In this document: one piece after another, positions 36,601 through 51,600 of the stretch
How positions within the stretch are numbered: position 1 is the stretch's first letter
Layout of the letters: each line of letters begins with the position of its first letter
NCBI RefSeq assembly: GCF_905115235.1
Contig: NC_051849.1
Span: 76,303,017-76,367,016 of the forward strand
Reading direction: 5' to 3'
DNA from: Hermetia illucens
Lineage: Eukaryota > Arthropoda > Insecta > Diptera > Stratiomyidae
Length of the DNA stretch: 64,000 nt
Notes under the pieces: model-generated
What the model was told of the DNA's origin: nothing
The model's database searches: none
Seen by the model: the letters and a program-made list of their open reading frames with translations, nothing else
Translations under genes and position numbers: made by a program

Positions 36601-39600
36601 TTTGACCAATTAATATCTTCATTTTGATTTTATTTAGCTCGGCCGCTTTAACTCACCACCCACGTTGAAACGGGAATTTGCTACATTTGTAACTCACCGC
36701 TGTTCCTCACCATTCCAAGTGCAAGTTCTAGTCCCATGGATAATGATTGGTATCCCTTTTTTGCAAGTGCATTCATTTTTTCATTGCCGACAATATCTGT
36801 ATGCCCCGCTATTCACATAACGTTACTTCGTTTTTCGTTGGCGTCTTAAGGATCTGCTCACATTCCACCAAGCTTTTAGATCTGGTTTAAAGTGATGCGA
36901 TACCTTTAAGGCTGTCAGGGAGAATATGGATCCCATCCCTCTATCTGAAATACAATAATATGTTCACCTAAAGACACAAAATATGCAACGCTTCGTATTG
37001 TATGAATATCCCTCTCAAATCTTCTATTTTTGACTCATCTGTGAACCATTGTAACTGGTTTCTCAAATTCCAATCCTCCCTAATTATTGAGATGTCAACT
37101 TTGAAGTGCCGGTATCACGTTGGGAAAATAAAATCACTGTTCATTTGCAAAGTTGAATTTGTGATCTCGTGGATGATATTTTTGTTTGTTGTTGTTTTGT
37201 TAAAGTCTATATGCTGCTACAATTCCCAGTCCTCCCTTTATTTTAACATAAGATGCAAAGGTGGCCAATTGTAAGACTCCCTATGCAAAGGTGGGTGTTC
37301 TCTTTATGGTGTCAGTAATGCATAGACAAGCAAAGCTTTGAGACTGAACCTGACTGACAAAACCATAAAAAACTGCAACGCACTTATAGCTTTTTAAGGT
37401 TTTGTGCACCCTATTTGATATCGGGTGAAACGTAGGGGAGTGAGGGCTCAAAATACGACCCCCAAAAATTGTAACAAGTCTCGTTGTCAGAATCTATCCA
37501 ACCGGAAAATCTGAAAAAAAAATCACCGTGGTGTATCTCAATGAAATTCAGGGCCCAAAATATATTCCGTTCCGATATTTGCACAAATAAAGTCAATAAT
37601 AGTATATGACCATATTTTGGAAATTTAGCCGGAAACTCCTCTTAAGTTCACGCTAGCATTGTTATGAGAAATAACGTAGGGCATAACTTTGGGAATTTTG
37701 AAGGAAGTCCAACTATTATTAAGAAAGTTATAGAAGGGTGGAATTTTTCTATTTGATGTGAATTCGCGCGTTCTGAAATGTGTATGACGTCATCATCACA
37801 TATCAATTCGTCAATATTACAACGCAGTTAACTCATGTGAAAGGCGGTCGCAAGGAAACATTTCGTTATAATTTTTTAATCATTTGTATATCAATTACTC
37901 GAGACAGACATATGTATGTATATGTATATGCTAATCAAGCTTTGAGGTAATTCAGATAGATATATTTGTTTGTTTAGGGTGAGCAGAATATCTATGCCTG
38001 TAATATGTACATATATCTTATAGTTTGAAGTATTTATTGCATTTTGGATTTTAAGCCATATATGAATGGAAAAAAGTGCGTAGAAAGTTTCTCACTTAAG
38101 ATGAATACAAAACGTCTAAACCCGAAGCACCAGCTTGCGGTATTACTCTACTTTTGGCTTCCATATTTGAACTCCATAGATGAGGACGGCTCTTGCTACG
38201 ACTTCAATATATTATCGTCGCAGTTAATGAATACCTTTATTCTACCAAAATGTGAGGAACCTCAGAACCAAGTTGTCGGACTTTAGATCGGAAACTTGGC
38301 TCAATTCCAATGTACATAGTGGACAGTTCCTCAATGGTTACTCTGTCCTTTGTTGTGATCGTGATTTGTCCAGCTTCCCGCTATTCTCATCCATCCTAAT
38401 AATCTGTTCACTTCGCATTTAGCTTTGAACGCGTTCATGAATTCTTGTTTCGCCTCCCAATTCAATGTTAATCGCAATCATAATAACTACATTTGCAATT
38501 TGATATTGACCAGCTTTCCTGACAATCGGTACATGTTCTTACTTAGCGATTCGCCTTAACTTAAAGTCGATGCTTACCATCCACTTTTTAAAGTTGATTT
38601 CTATGTTAATCGATCCAACATATTGCCGCCCCCCAAGGCGCCCAAGTACAACTTGTCTGGTTCACTGTAGAGATCTGAAATACTCTTCATGAGACACACA
38701 AAGCTCGCCTGAATTCCAACGTTCCGGTAATGCCAAAGACAGGACAACGTTTATAACTACGGTTTTGTGTACAAATTCTGATCTAAAGTGCACATACCCA
38801 GCATAGCAACACTCCCTTGAGCGACGGCAACACTTTTGGTCACACGTCCATAATTTACGCTCTTCGCACACTTCTCCCGCTGTTAATATGATAATATGAT
38901 CAAACTCCGTATCCCCTAAATCAGTTTGTGAAGTTCTTCGGGATCATTGCTCCGCGGTTTTTACTCCTAACAATTCATTTTACCTCTCTTCCGACATGAA
39001 GGATATACTAACCGAAGAGGAATCAGGTCTCTTCGGCTAGTATACCCTTCATTCCTCTTCTAAATCCCTCAATTTTCGAAGTCAATGTCAGTTGCGGTTG
39101 CGGATCCGACGGTATTCCGAATCTCTTCCTAAAAAAATGTAAACAGAACATCTCCCTTCCCCTTACTATAATTTATAATAAGAGCCTTTCCGAAGATATT
39201 TTCCTGAATATGTGGAAGGAAGCTCGGATTATAACCTTACACAAAAAAGTCGTACTATTATAGTATTAGTTGGATTGCGTTCAAACTGTTCAGAGTTATG
39301 CCCTAAACTATCGCCTAAAGTAATCCCAAATTTCCGGCTAAATTTCCAAAATATAGTAATATACTACTATTAACTTTATTTGTGGAGATATCGGAACAGG
39401 GTGTATTTTGATGCCTAAATTTTGTAGAGATACACCACTGTGATTTCATTTTTTCAGATTTTTCGCATAAAACCTTAAAAAGATAATTGCCGTCTTCTTA
39501 TAGATTCATTCAAATAGAGTCTGAAAGCAGTTCTGTTGTACAATGGCAATATATTGGCTTCATTACCAGTTGGCCATTCTGTTCATCTCAAAGAGAGCTT

Positions 39601-42600
39601 TCTCCTTCTTTTCTAAAGGATCAAATAATGACCAATAATAAGTGCATTATTTGTGCTGACTTGAAGATTTCAGAAATGCTACTTTGACAGTGTGGATTCA
39701 CACATTCACCTGCTTCGTTTGTAAATGGGGGAGTAGGACATCAGATCAGTATGGACAAGCAAAGAATGGCCTACATGAAGAAATCTGGAACTTAAGAGTA
39801 AAACCTTTTACGAACAAAATTAGTTGACCCCTAAAAAACACCCTTTCCCTCTCCTCATATTAAGCTGAGTCTCCCTGTCAAGAAAAATTTTGCAGGTTAA
39901 CAGTTTGGAAGAGTGATGAACTCAAAAGAAAAAAAAATGGTTAGGCTGCATTTAAACGAGTGGTCTTGAGTTTTCCTGGCAACAGTAAAAGCCCTGTCTA
40001 CCGAAATATATAATAATTCAGCATATGTAGAAAAAATTTCAAGAACTGCGATAAGAGAAGAACTAGGCAAGCGTTTATAATAGGTAGAAATGCATTAAGA
40101 TTGCTCAAAAATGGTGTACGGTAGGAAACACGGATTGATTAATTAACTGAATATCATTTCTTGAAAGCCTTGTACTTAAAATAAGTTCAATTACTTAGAA
40201 TCGTTTGAGAAATGTTTTTGCGTTACTAAGTACCGATAATTTGTTGTTACTCTGGATGTTTACTTAACTAATTTAAACACATTTAAATCCCAGAAAAATA
40301 TCACTTTAGTTTCTTCGCTGATTTGAATTTCATAGTATGTTTACTATTCTAGCGCCACCGACCATTTATTTCATTTTCGAAGTTTTCTCGCTATCACATT
40401 GTTATCTCCAAAGTTATTCCCATATGGAAATTATAAAGGGAGCAAAAAATGAATCAGTGCTCACTAGTGACCTCTAATCAGTGAAGTATAGTAGTGATTA
40501 TGATTACTTGGTAATAATATTAGAATTCTTATTAAGTGCTTGCTGATGAACAACTCAACCAAAGCAATGAAGATGCACTGTTCCCTCAGAACTGACCTGC
40601 ATATAAAATCATGTTATCAAATTTTAATTTACATTTCAGAAGGAAACCATGACTAGACTCGATGAAATTGCAAGCGTAGCTTTACATGATGGAGTTAATG
40701 CGGAAGGGTCTTTGTACCGCTTAAAAAAGGGATTGAAATTACGGCTAATACCAGGGCCATCTCTACTTGGCAAGGAAGTCGTCTTGTATACGAATTTTCC
40801 AGTTGATGGTATTGCATTTGCTTTCATATTTTCTGACTTTTATTGAAATAATGCAAAGAATGTTTTCCCAGATGAATCAGAATTCGTACGCACACAATAT
40901 TCCAATTTGATTTGGTATTCGAAGACAGGAGAAAAACTAACAACTCACGCACACCCTTTTGTTGCTGTGATCGATGTGGATATCTATTGCGAAATTGAAC
41001 TGAATCGATCAGGAACTTATCACTTCTACTTCTGCTATAAAGACAGGTAAACACCTTTTTCAACCTCTTATTATATAATAGCTTAAACGTGTATTCCCAA
41101 TTTATCTACGTGTATATGTCTGAAGTGGAGGGTATAGCCCCTACACACTCAGACTGTAGTAGTTTATTGTACTCGAGGTCCTAATCTAACGAAATATCCC
41201 AGATTGTTTTATGTATCGCCGGATTTCTATTAGTGGGTTTAATGCTGCATATTGCAAGTGGAGTACATCAGCACCAAACATCTGAGGTTTAATTCGCCCG
41301 TAGACGGGGCATCCACATAGGAAATGTTGTGTGGATTGATACATTGTTGTTATTTAGTGCTGATAATGCTGCCCGACTGTCGGAACACATTCGAATGGTG
41401 TGACTCTGCCATTTTTCTTGCAAACATTCTTCTGCTGCCAATACAATAGTATATATCTCCGTCAGGAATATGGTCGTCTTTTTTTCAACAGGTTGGACCA
41501 GTTTTACAATCGAATTTTCAGAGAAAACCCCTGTGCCCCATCCGTTATCCACGACTGACCCGTTGGTGAAAATTATTAGTTCTGTAATTTTAAAAGACTC
41601 ATGCCCATTTATCAATCATTCTACTGATGGTTACCAATGAATTCCCAGTTTACGCAACTAGTCCAGTCTTCTTAGCGTTCACCGTGAGTCCGTTACGGAG
41701 ACACTGTGGATTATTTGCAGAGTTGCATTCAAGCGGTCACATACTGTATCCGCAAGCTTTGCCGATAATTATTATGACTAGATCGTCCGCAAATGCTTGT
41801 GCAGAGACTTTTGTGTCCTCAAGGAACCATAGCCAGGTGTCCATGACCAGGAGCCAAAATAAAGGAGAGAAAACCCCTCCCTCTGGACAGCCCTAAGACA
41901 TCCTCCCCCAATAGATTTCCATCCCACTAATGTCGCCTAGAGTGAAGTAGGTACCTAGGATTCACGTACTCCTTATGACCCGATCTACTAATCTTTTTGA
42001 TAGTCGGTTGATTGTCGGAAACTTTTTGGGTCCATGTAGGTTTCCTAGGTTTGGGAATATATATTCCGAATATAAAGATTTAGCGCATCCATTCCCTCTA
42101 TTACTAGAGCAGAGATGATACCTTTCGGCCCGTAGCCTTGAGTTTATGGAAGGAGTTAAATGCCCACTTTACTCGCTCCAGTGATATTATTTTGCATGCC
42201 AAAGTCCAGTCTCTCGGTTGAGGGCTGTATGCAGCTGTCAGTTCTGAGCCGAGATTTTGGATTCCGCCTTGGAAGTGCACTTCATGCCTTGGAAGTTTTG
42301 TTTCTTTATCGCTTTCTGCGTACTTTCCCCTCTAAAATGTAGGTAACCCAGCTGCTGGCTACGTTCTTTGACAAGGATCGGTTTCAACTTTGAGGTCTAC
42401 TCAAGCGAGCTAGTCATTTCGTAAAAGCGTCTCCATGATGATCTTTCAGCTGACCTTATGCTCTTCTTTAGAGCTTACTGAGCCTTTTTGTGCCGATTCC
42501 ACCCAACAGCTGAATCAAACTTCAGAGTTCTGTTGTAAAGTGCCCCTGTTGCTCCCTTTTGTTTTGAAAAATCAAAGTTCCACCATGGTGTTTTAGCTTT

Positions 42601-45600
42601 CTTTGGCGCTTTCTTCGAAAACTTCTCTGATACTAACAATAATAATAATCGTTGGCGCAACAGTCCAATTGGATGAGTGGATTGAATCGTTTATTACAGA
42701 CTGTACACTGTAGGAGGCAATATGGTCAGTATTACGCTCGCCCGGGATCATTACCGCGATTTGACACAGGTACCCATTCATAGCTGAGTTGACTGGTATC
42801 CGATATTCAGTCACGATACAATTCCCTCTGTCACCAGTGAGAATCACGACCTCCAGCTACGACAACCTAGCGCTCCATCCATTCGGACACTGTAATCATC
42901 TGGATTGTTTTCTCAATTCCAGCAATAGATTAGATGCGCCTCTCAGGAGGTGAATCCATGCCCATTTTGAAATCAATGCGCCTGTGATCTGAAATCGTGA
43001 TATCGTTTGATGCTCTCCACTTTTTAACCAGAGCTCCCGACCCTCTCGTGTTGATCATAGAACTCCCCCAACAAATGTGATCGGCGTTAACGTGCATATT
43101 GGATAGGTCTAAGGAATCTTCCACTGGGGGTTTAATTCTGGTCACACTACTCTACTTCTTAGCAGCATCCAGGCGGAGGTGTTGAAGTTATTCTGAACAC
43201 CAAGTTGTTGCTTAGCGCAATTACGCTCTTCATCCGGAAGACAGAGAAAGCATTTTTTGAATAATAGCAGCTCAGAAACTCCTTCATGGTTAGCATTGGT
43301 GTTATCATACAAAACTCATCTAGCGGCTTCGATAGCCTTGGTTGCAAATGAAGACTTACCCGTCGCTAGCCGCACCTTCTTTGCTGCCCCGCAGATGCAC
43401 TGAACGCCTCTTTCTCCTCAAAGTTGGCACAACCCGGGGGTTGTGCTTTGCCAGAAGAGGGTTTGCCCGGAGGCTGTTTTTTACCCGAAGGCAGATGTTT
43501 AGCCGTAAGTTAGACTTTAGCCTCAGCACGTGGAACCAACTTGAGTTCAGGGTCTGGAGTGCTGACAGAAACGGCCTGCTTAACTGATCCATTACCAAAG
43601 ATTTTATAAGCCGAACCCATAGATTCCAGAACCAGAAATATATAATGACTATCCTGGAACTTTGCCAACCTTGCTGCCAGTAGAAAAGAAGAGACTCTGA
43701 CATGCTGTATGCGGATTTGACTAATTTTTATATTTGTAGTCTAATATGAGCTGAGAACTGAAGAGCCTACTGCAATTATAACTAGTCCCACCTTACGCTG
43801 AAAATTACGCTTCCTTTTATCCGATTTCTCGGGATATTATTAAACCTGCACAACGTTTCCACATACCAGTATTAGACCAGTTGCGTTCGCATCATCAACT
43901 CTCTTTTTTTGTCTGTTTTTCTGGTGGAGGTGGAAGGAAGGTTCTGAAAGGCAAGGTTAGCCTGTAGTCCCCTATCTTTTGCGGTAAAAGTTTTTTTCTG
44001 CCGAACCGTTTTCTGGCAAAATCGGCTGTGATCGATTTTATAGTTCTGTGGAGAGAGCATGTTTGCTACAGATTCCTCCGTGGGAAACATGAATCTGGTG
44101 AGATTTCCAAAACCCACTCGATGTCGCAGGTGGATCCAAAGTCTGTCACTCCTTATTATTTGGAGAGCTAAATCCCACAGCTGAATGAATTGGATCATGT
44201 GATTTGTAGTAATGAACTACTATAGACTACCTCACCACAACAGGTTGTTGCCTGATACGGGGAAACGGCTATCGTGACTAGACTCAGTTATAAGATTGCT
44301 CCCTATACTAAATCCAAATAAAATACTTTAATCTAAAAAGAGAACCCTTCCAATTGTTTTCATTAAAAAAAAATTGACCATCAAGCATTCACCAGGCTCA
44401 CAATGATCATGACATAAATCGTAATTATCTTTTACAGTGTTGACAAAAAACCAAATGGCGCCCTTTACATTCAAGTCGAACCGATGCTTCATGTTGGACC
44501 GCCGGGTGCACAAAAAATAATCCCTTTGGACTCCATCCGATGTCAGACTTTCTTAGCAAAATGTTTAGGGCCACTAAATACTTGGGAAGCAAAATTGCGA
44601 GTTGCAAAAGAATCAGGATACAATGTTATCCATTTTACACCAGTTCAGGAATTAGGCGGTTCACGATCATGTTACTCTTTGAGAAATCAACTGAAATTAA
44701 ATCCAGAATTTGCGGTCCCAACTGGATCTGGGAATCCACATCCAAAAACACCACCAGTTAAGCCAACATTTGAAGAACTAGAAAAAATCATCAAAAAATG
44801 TCGACAAGAATGGGGAGTAAGTTATTTTTTTCAAAGCAGGTGCAAAATCAATTAAAAGATATTCTTCACTATAAGATAGCATCGATTTGTGATATTGTCC
44901 TAAACCATACTGCCAATGAGTCTGATTGGCTCCAAGAACATCCAGATGCAACATACTCGTGTAAAACAATGCCGCACTTGCGTCCAGCTTTTCTGTTGGA
45001 TGCAGTTTTGGCACAGTGCGGAAGGGATGTGCAGGCTTGCGTACTAGAAATAGTAGGAGTGCCAAAAGTTATAGAAAATGAGGATCATCTCCAGGTAGGT
45101 AATAAAATCTTGCCGTGGTGTGTATATCACAAATAATTTCTTCCAGGCCCTTAAATATCAATTGCACACAAATTATTTGCCGAAAGTTAACATATTCGAG
45201 CTATACCAATGCAATATTCCAACGTATGTCAACAAGTTCATCGAAGAGGTAGCTTGAAAACCAAATTGACAACTTTGCAAAGCTTTGTATTAGTTTGTGT
45301 TTATTCACATGTTACTTTTTTCATAATTTAGATGCGTAAGCGTCCTCCACCAACTCATACCGCCAAAAAAGTCAAAAATATTGAGTTGAAGATCATCCAA
45401 GATCCAGAATATCGACGCTTACAATCAACGATTGATTTTGAATTAGCTTTGGAAACCTACAATGTTTTCCGCGCTGATTGTTTTGATGAAGATTCCCGTT
45501 TGAAAAAGTGTGCAGAAAGTTTCCGTATCAAGTTAGAACAGTTGAATGAAGCAATTCGTGCCGAGATACAAGAGTATCTGAACTACGCTGTTGAAAATTG

Positions 45601-48600
45601 CTTAGCGGGTGTCCGTTACGAAAGAGTTCAAGAAGGTGGTCCGATGATAAGAGAAATCTCAATCAAGCATCCAGTATTTACGAAATACTTCACGCATACT
45701 GGATTGACGGGAAAAACAGTGAAGGAAACCGAAGAGATGATGTACACAGATGCGGGTAAATTGTTCATGGCTCACAATGGCTGGGTAATGAATAGCGATC
45801 CGCTGAAAGATTTCGCAAGACCACAACCTGGACGAGGAAACGTTTATCTAAAACGTGAGCTCATCGCATGGGGAGATAGTGTGAAATTACGTTTTGGAGA
45901 TAAACCTGAAGACAGCCCATATTTGTGGAGTCACATGAAAAAATATGTGGAAATAACTGCCAAAATATTTGACGGAGTACGGTTGGATAATTGTCATTCA
46001 ACACCACTTCATGTTGCTGAATATTTGTTGGATGCTGCCCGCAAAGTGAACCCTGAACTTTACGTGGTTGCAGAACTATTCACAAATTCTGATAATACAG
46101 ACAACATTTTTGTCAATCGGCTTGGAATCACATCGTTAATTCGCGAAGCACAGTCCGCTTGGGATGCTCATGAAGAAGGCCGATTAGTATATCGTTACGG
46201 GGGCGTACCCGTTGGAGCGTTTTTCATCTCTCCAAAGCGGCCTATAGCTGCTGGAATAGCTCATGCTTTGTTCTTGGATCTTACGCATGATAATCCTTGT
46301 CCCATAGAGAAACGCTCTGTCTTTGATCTGCTCCCATCAGCGGCTTTAGTCTCGATGGCATGCTGTGCAACCGGCAGTAATAGAGGATATGATGAACTAG
46401 TACCCCATCATGTAAGTAATAAGATTGACTAATAATATTTTGGAGCTAATTATTGTTTTATTCAGATCCATGTAGTTGATGAAGAAAGGCAATATCAAGA
46501 GTGGGGAAAAGGTGTTGACTTCGAAAGCGGCATTATTGCCGCGAAACGTGCTTTGAACTTACTACATGGAGAACTCGCTGAACAAGGCTTCAATCAGGTA
46601 ATCATAAACTATTTACTCATAATAGCGCAGTAAAGTATTCCTTAAAGGTTATGGACGCTTATCAAAATCATCTTTTAGTTCATTTACATTATTTTATACA
46701 AACGTATCGAGTATAATGATTAACATTTATATCTTTCCATTAGATTGAAGCCTCTACGACCCCGATCATTGTCCTGAACATTGCTTTGAAATATTTTTTT
46801 AATGGGGATTGACTTAAGATTTCGAATTTGTAGGTTGTCTTCTTCAGTGTTAGTCCCATCGTATTTATCTCGGTAAATCTAATTTAGAAATTAAATTGCC
46901 AATTGAGATAATGATAAGTCACATAATAGCATGGAAGGACCGAACGAATCAGACTGAATTGGCTTGGTCGTTGAAGTGACTAAATAAAATATAGATTACC
47001 AATATCACGATATGTTTGATGTTCTGTTCATCAATGCAAATATCAAGAACGCAGTACCCTTCGAATCAGTTTTCAAATTCTTCCAAACAAAATGTTTCCT
47101 TATGCCTCCCTGGTCACATTCAATTAACATTATCGAAAACCCTCTTGCAATCGTACTTTTATATTTGACAATAGATAATGCTGGTTTCCGTGTCAAATAA
47201 TATATGGTTGCCGTAAACCTCTATATGGGGCACAGCGCGACAACCACACCTAAGCATCATCCTTGTTGGTTGTGTGCTAGTAACACAGAGAGAGCATTGG
47301 CGCCGAACAGCCTGAACTTGACGGTGTTAATGTCGCTGGATTTTAAAATAATAAGGCTATGTAGTGCTGTTAATGCATCGAGTGACTTCAAGTTCAGTGC
47401 CCCCGTCGGCAGAAACGACACTAGATGTGCAAACTCTTCGACGCCCCCAATATGTAAGAAAAGTGCGACGATCTGTCAGATTGAGAACCTTAGTTTTGTT
47501 GGTATTTATCTTCAATCCTAAAAATCGAGACCCATTTGGCCAAGGTCCACAACGCGTTGAGAGAGTCCATTGAACTCCTCAATGTCCTCCAACCATGAAT
47601 AATGTCACCGGTAACGGTAAGAAGAAGTATTGGTGGCAAAATGTAACTCTGGGGAGTCCGTTTTCGAGCTTCTCCTAATGTTACTTCGATGTTTGATCAT
47701 ATGTCGTCCTGATAATAGCTATTAGCTTCTCCAGAATGTTCTGTGTACAGCATACACTGCCTGTTCACTTTGAAAAGCAGGGGAGCGGAGGTCTAAACTC
47801 CACACACTATTCCACAATGATCGAACGAATGTTGATGTAATCCGCACAAAAGAATTCAAAATGGAAATCAACCTGCTCTCGGTCAATCATGTGTTCTTTG
47901 ATGTGTTCCAGAATTATTTTAGTTTTTATCTTTTGGAGAGAAATTAACTGGCAAAAACCCCTTATTATCGCACTCAAGACGGAAGTGCTTTTTCGGAATC
48001 TTAATAAACATACACTTTTTCCACTCAACGGGGAAAGATCTCAAATTCCCAAGATTTCCAAATTAGTGGAAGCAACGCAGAAGTGACTGCAAGGAATAGT
48101 TTCGTCAGAGGACCGTCAAAGCCGGCGGCTTTACTTTGTTTGAGTGCGTTGATGGTAAAGATAATTCCGTTTCTGTTAAGAGGAGCATTCCTTATCCAAG
48201 AAGAACTTCACCGGACATTAAACGATTAAGAAATGAAATGATTTTTACACCAACTTAAAAGGTTATCATCGTGGAAGCCTGCCATCGATATTCGTCACTG
48301 GACTGTCGAAAGACTTAGAACCACTTGCAAGCTATTAATGCGGTATACGGTGACGAAATGATTGTTATTTGCGCAAATTGTGCTTCTCTAATCTGATGAC
48401 TTTGTTTTCGGAGTGTGCTGATAACGTTACCGAGGAGGGTTCCGCACATTCAAATAATCAAAAATCGTTTCGGTTACCGAAGATCATAGCCAGTCCCTAT
48501 ACGAGGCACTGTTAATATTTCGGTAGCGAGGACACTTAGGCATTTACTGTTTACTAGCCCACAAATTTACATCTCTTTTAGTTGCCTTTACGACAGCTCT

Positions 48601-51600
48601 TTTCTATTTTGCATGCTGCTAGCTACTCGCGATATCACATGAAATTTAGTGGAGATGTTGGAACGATGAATACTACGTGTACAGTAAATGGTATTACTTT
48701 TCTTAGAGTTTAGGTGTAAATGAGGGCTAAGTAGGCTATCAAATGAAAACTATCGATTACTTCTCGTATTTTTCGCAGCAGATCTTAGTTTTGAAATTAG
48801 CTGAGTGGAGTGGAGCGGATAGAAGATATACATGATATACATGAATGTGTAGTCCATTTTCAGCATTAAAAGAAATCGTAAAGATTGTCATATAGGGAAT
48901 CTGAGCTTTAAAATACTACATGAAGAGAAGTGGAAGACAATTCCAACTGGATCCAGTGGATCCGGTCCCAGAACTCCCTCAATTCTAAAACGGAATCAGT
49001 TTCGCTTCATCCGGCTTAGCCCTGTACCAGACGGTTTTCCATTTCCAATATAATTCACATCAACTTTCTGTCACGCCTCCCAGGGCAGAGGGGTCAGCGT
49101 CTGATGAGTTGCCTTTGTCCTAGACCGTCAGCCCTCATTTTCGGAAATGTTTGTGCTCTGTTATCAAGTGGTTGCGGGCGCTGAATTCCTTCAATCCTAA
49201 AACAAAATCGCATGTCAAGATATAGATCATTTCCCCTGTAATCATTTTGTACTGAAGTGTATTTGATTCCAGATAAACTGATTGAATTTCAAGCGAAGTA
49301 GTTTGCGTTAACGCTGCATATAGAGCGATGGATGGACGTAGCGAAGATCATTGCAAATAAAAACTTTTTGTCAGAACTTGGGCTTGTTAGATATTTTTTC
49401 CCTGAACCGAGGTGATCCTTCTTAAATGGCTTATGAACGTGGATGAGGTTTCTACAATGTTCGAACGAAAAGACTGCATTGCTAAGTTCTTCCGCCTTTT
49501 TCTACTTCTCTGACGTCTTCACGTTTCTGCACACGAATAGGTTCTATAACATACTGTTTAGCTGTAGCTGACAATGTGCCCTTAGACAAGAACACTTTTA
49601 ATGGCATCCAATAATTATATAAAGTGTCTCAAAAGAAAGTTTATATTTATTTATTTTACTGCGTGAACGCAAAACATCCGAAACAATTTAGGCGTTATGG
49701 AGCATTTCTCAGGAGCGGATCGCGCGTTGTGTGTGCTCGAATTATAGTGCCAAGAAATTTCCGCAATGTTAAATGGTCTCATTCCACTCATTCAGAAATG
49801 GGTAGGAAGATTTGAGGAGACCGGTTCAACATTAGATAAACCAAAATCCGGGCGACCAAGATTATCGAGAATAGAAGGAAACGTTGAACGGATTAATCAG
49901 TCGTGGCGATCCCCTCAACTCCATTCAGAAGTGTGCAAGTGCTTTGAACGTGCATAGATCATCGCTACACCGCATTTTGCACGGAGATCCAAACTGATAC
50001 CCCTATAAAATTCAAATGGTACATAAATTGAAACCTCAGAATGCCATTCAGAAGCTAGAATTGCTATACCAATTGAGTGCTTTCAAACGTTTACCAACAT
50101 ATCATTCTCGGATAAAGCTCATTTCTATCTTAAACAGAACTGCCGCTATTGGAGTGCAGCCAACCAGAAACCTCTTCACTCACTTAAAGTGATCAGATGA
50201 GCTGTCATGTCGTTGTGAGGAATTATCGGCCCTTACTTTTTTGAAGATGAAAGGGGACGTGCACTTACAGTGAACTTAGAGAGGTATGTGAAGATGTGAG
50301 ATGAGCTTTTGCTGTCTGAATTACATAATTTTCCTGGCTATACTCAAAGAAGATAGTTCTAAAAGAATGGAGCACCATCATGCACGTCCAATACGTCTCT
50401 GCCAATTTGTGAAATTTTTCAAGGTAAATTAATCTCCAGAATAGGTTCGAAATGTAGAAGAGAATCTCGCAGCCGTTATCCTACCATTACCGCATCAATA
50501 ATCCCCATTCCATCCAGTGTCTTGAAATTAGTCGTGTCTATTGATAAATGACGAAATGTTTATTTTTCCTTTTTGTGCGTATTCTCTGAGATGCCTAAAT
50601 TAATCTCGACGATTCATGTTAACATGTTCCACTTTTGCTACTTTTCCAGTCGGCCTTGCCATTTTTATTTTGCCAGATATAAAAGAACGAAATTAAGAAT
50701 TTTAGACCCGTTACTGTACATATATGGTTACCTTTCACCTCATAATGGGACACAATGCGTCAACCACACGTGTACGCCATCGTTTACGGTTCGTTGAAAT
50801 GTACTTCAACTCTCCCCAGAACTTGTCTTGCACTTTTCCTCCACTGTTCTACACCATGTGCTCCTATGGCAACTTGAGGGCTGGAGCTTTTGAGTAACAA
50901 TGATGGTAATTTTCCATGTGCTACTCTGTATAACAACACAGAATAATCTCAACTTAATTTTGACGTTGAGATGACTGCATTTCCAAATATAAGACAAAAT
51001 ATGTGTAATGTGGCAAGCGACATCAAGTTCGATGCTACTGTCGACAGAACCGACGTTTCCTAGGTATGCATAATGATCAATGCTTTCGACGTTCCGCTCA
51101 TTAATCTAGATAAAAGTTTATCTTCAACCCAATTCTATTTGGCTATTTTTCTAAACGCAGAGCCAATTGAACAAGGTCCATGACTCGGTATGAGAGCAAA
51201 CAGGTGTCATCATGGTAGCCAAGGTGTTTGAGAAAATATGTTATGGTTCATGGAAGTCCTCCTATAACAGGAGGAAATAACATCGGTGAGAAAAATAAAC
51301 CCTGCAGGATTCCGCTTTGGAACTTAGATTCTTCCGCGATTTTACCTCATATATCATAATTTAATAATAATAGCTACTTTTTTTTGTTTGCGAGATGAGG
51401 GGGGGGGGGGGTCCTAAGTTCACATGTACTTGTTATTGGACCGGCTTAGGCTTAAAGTACTGGCGTTTTAAGTTGGATATAATTCGCACCTTTGTCATAT
51501 TTGTTTTCCATCTATTGCTACTTTCTATCACGCTGCTCCTAAAGCAGAGGTGATGACGGGTTGCCTCTGCCCTGGACGAAACCGTTAGTCGTCTTTCTTT

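Noticed and set aside
38662-38871. Cysteine-rich minus-strand frame that might be a small secreted peptide
   Set aside because: It lies antisense to, and within, a collinear CR1-like LINE reading on the + strand, so it is most likely a chance frame.
47204-47521. + strand 105-codon frame in AGL intron 8
   Set aside because: It is the complement of the minus-strand LINE family Y reverse transcriptase part ([11 protein letters not shown]).
51395-51414. G homopolymer run (and the C run near 21980)
   Set aside because: Simple low-complexity runs with no associated structure; may also be sequencing artefacts.
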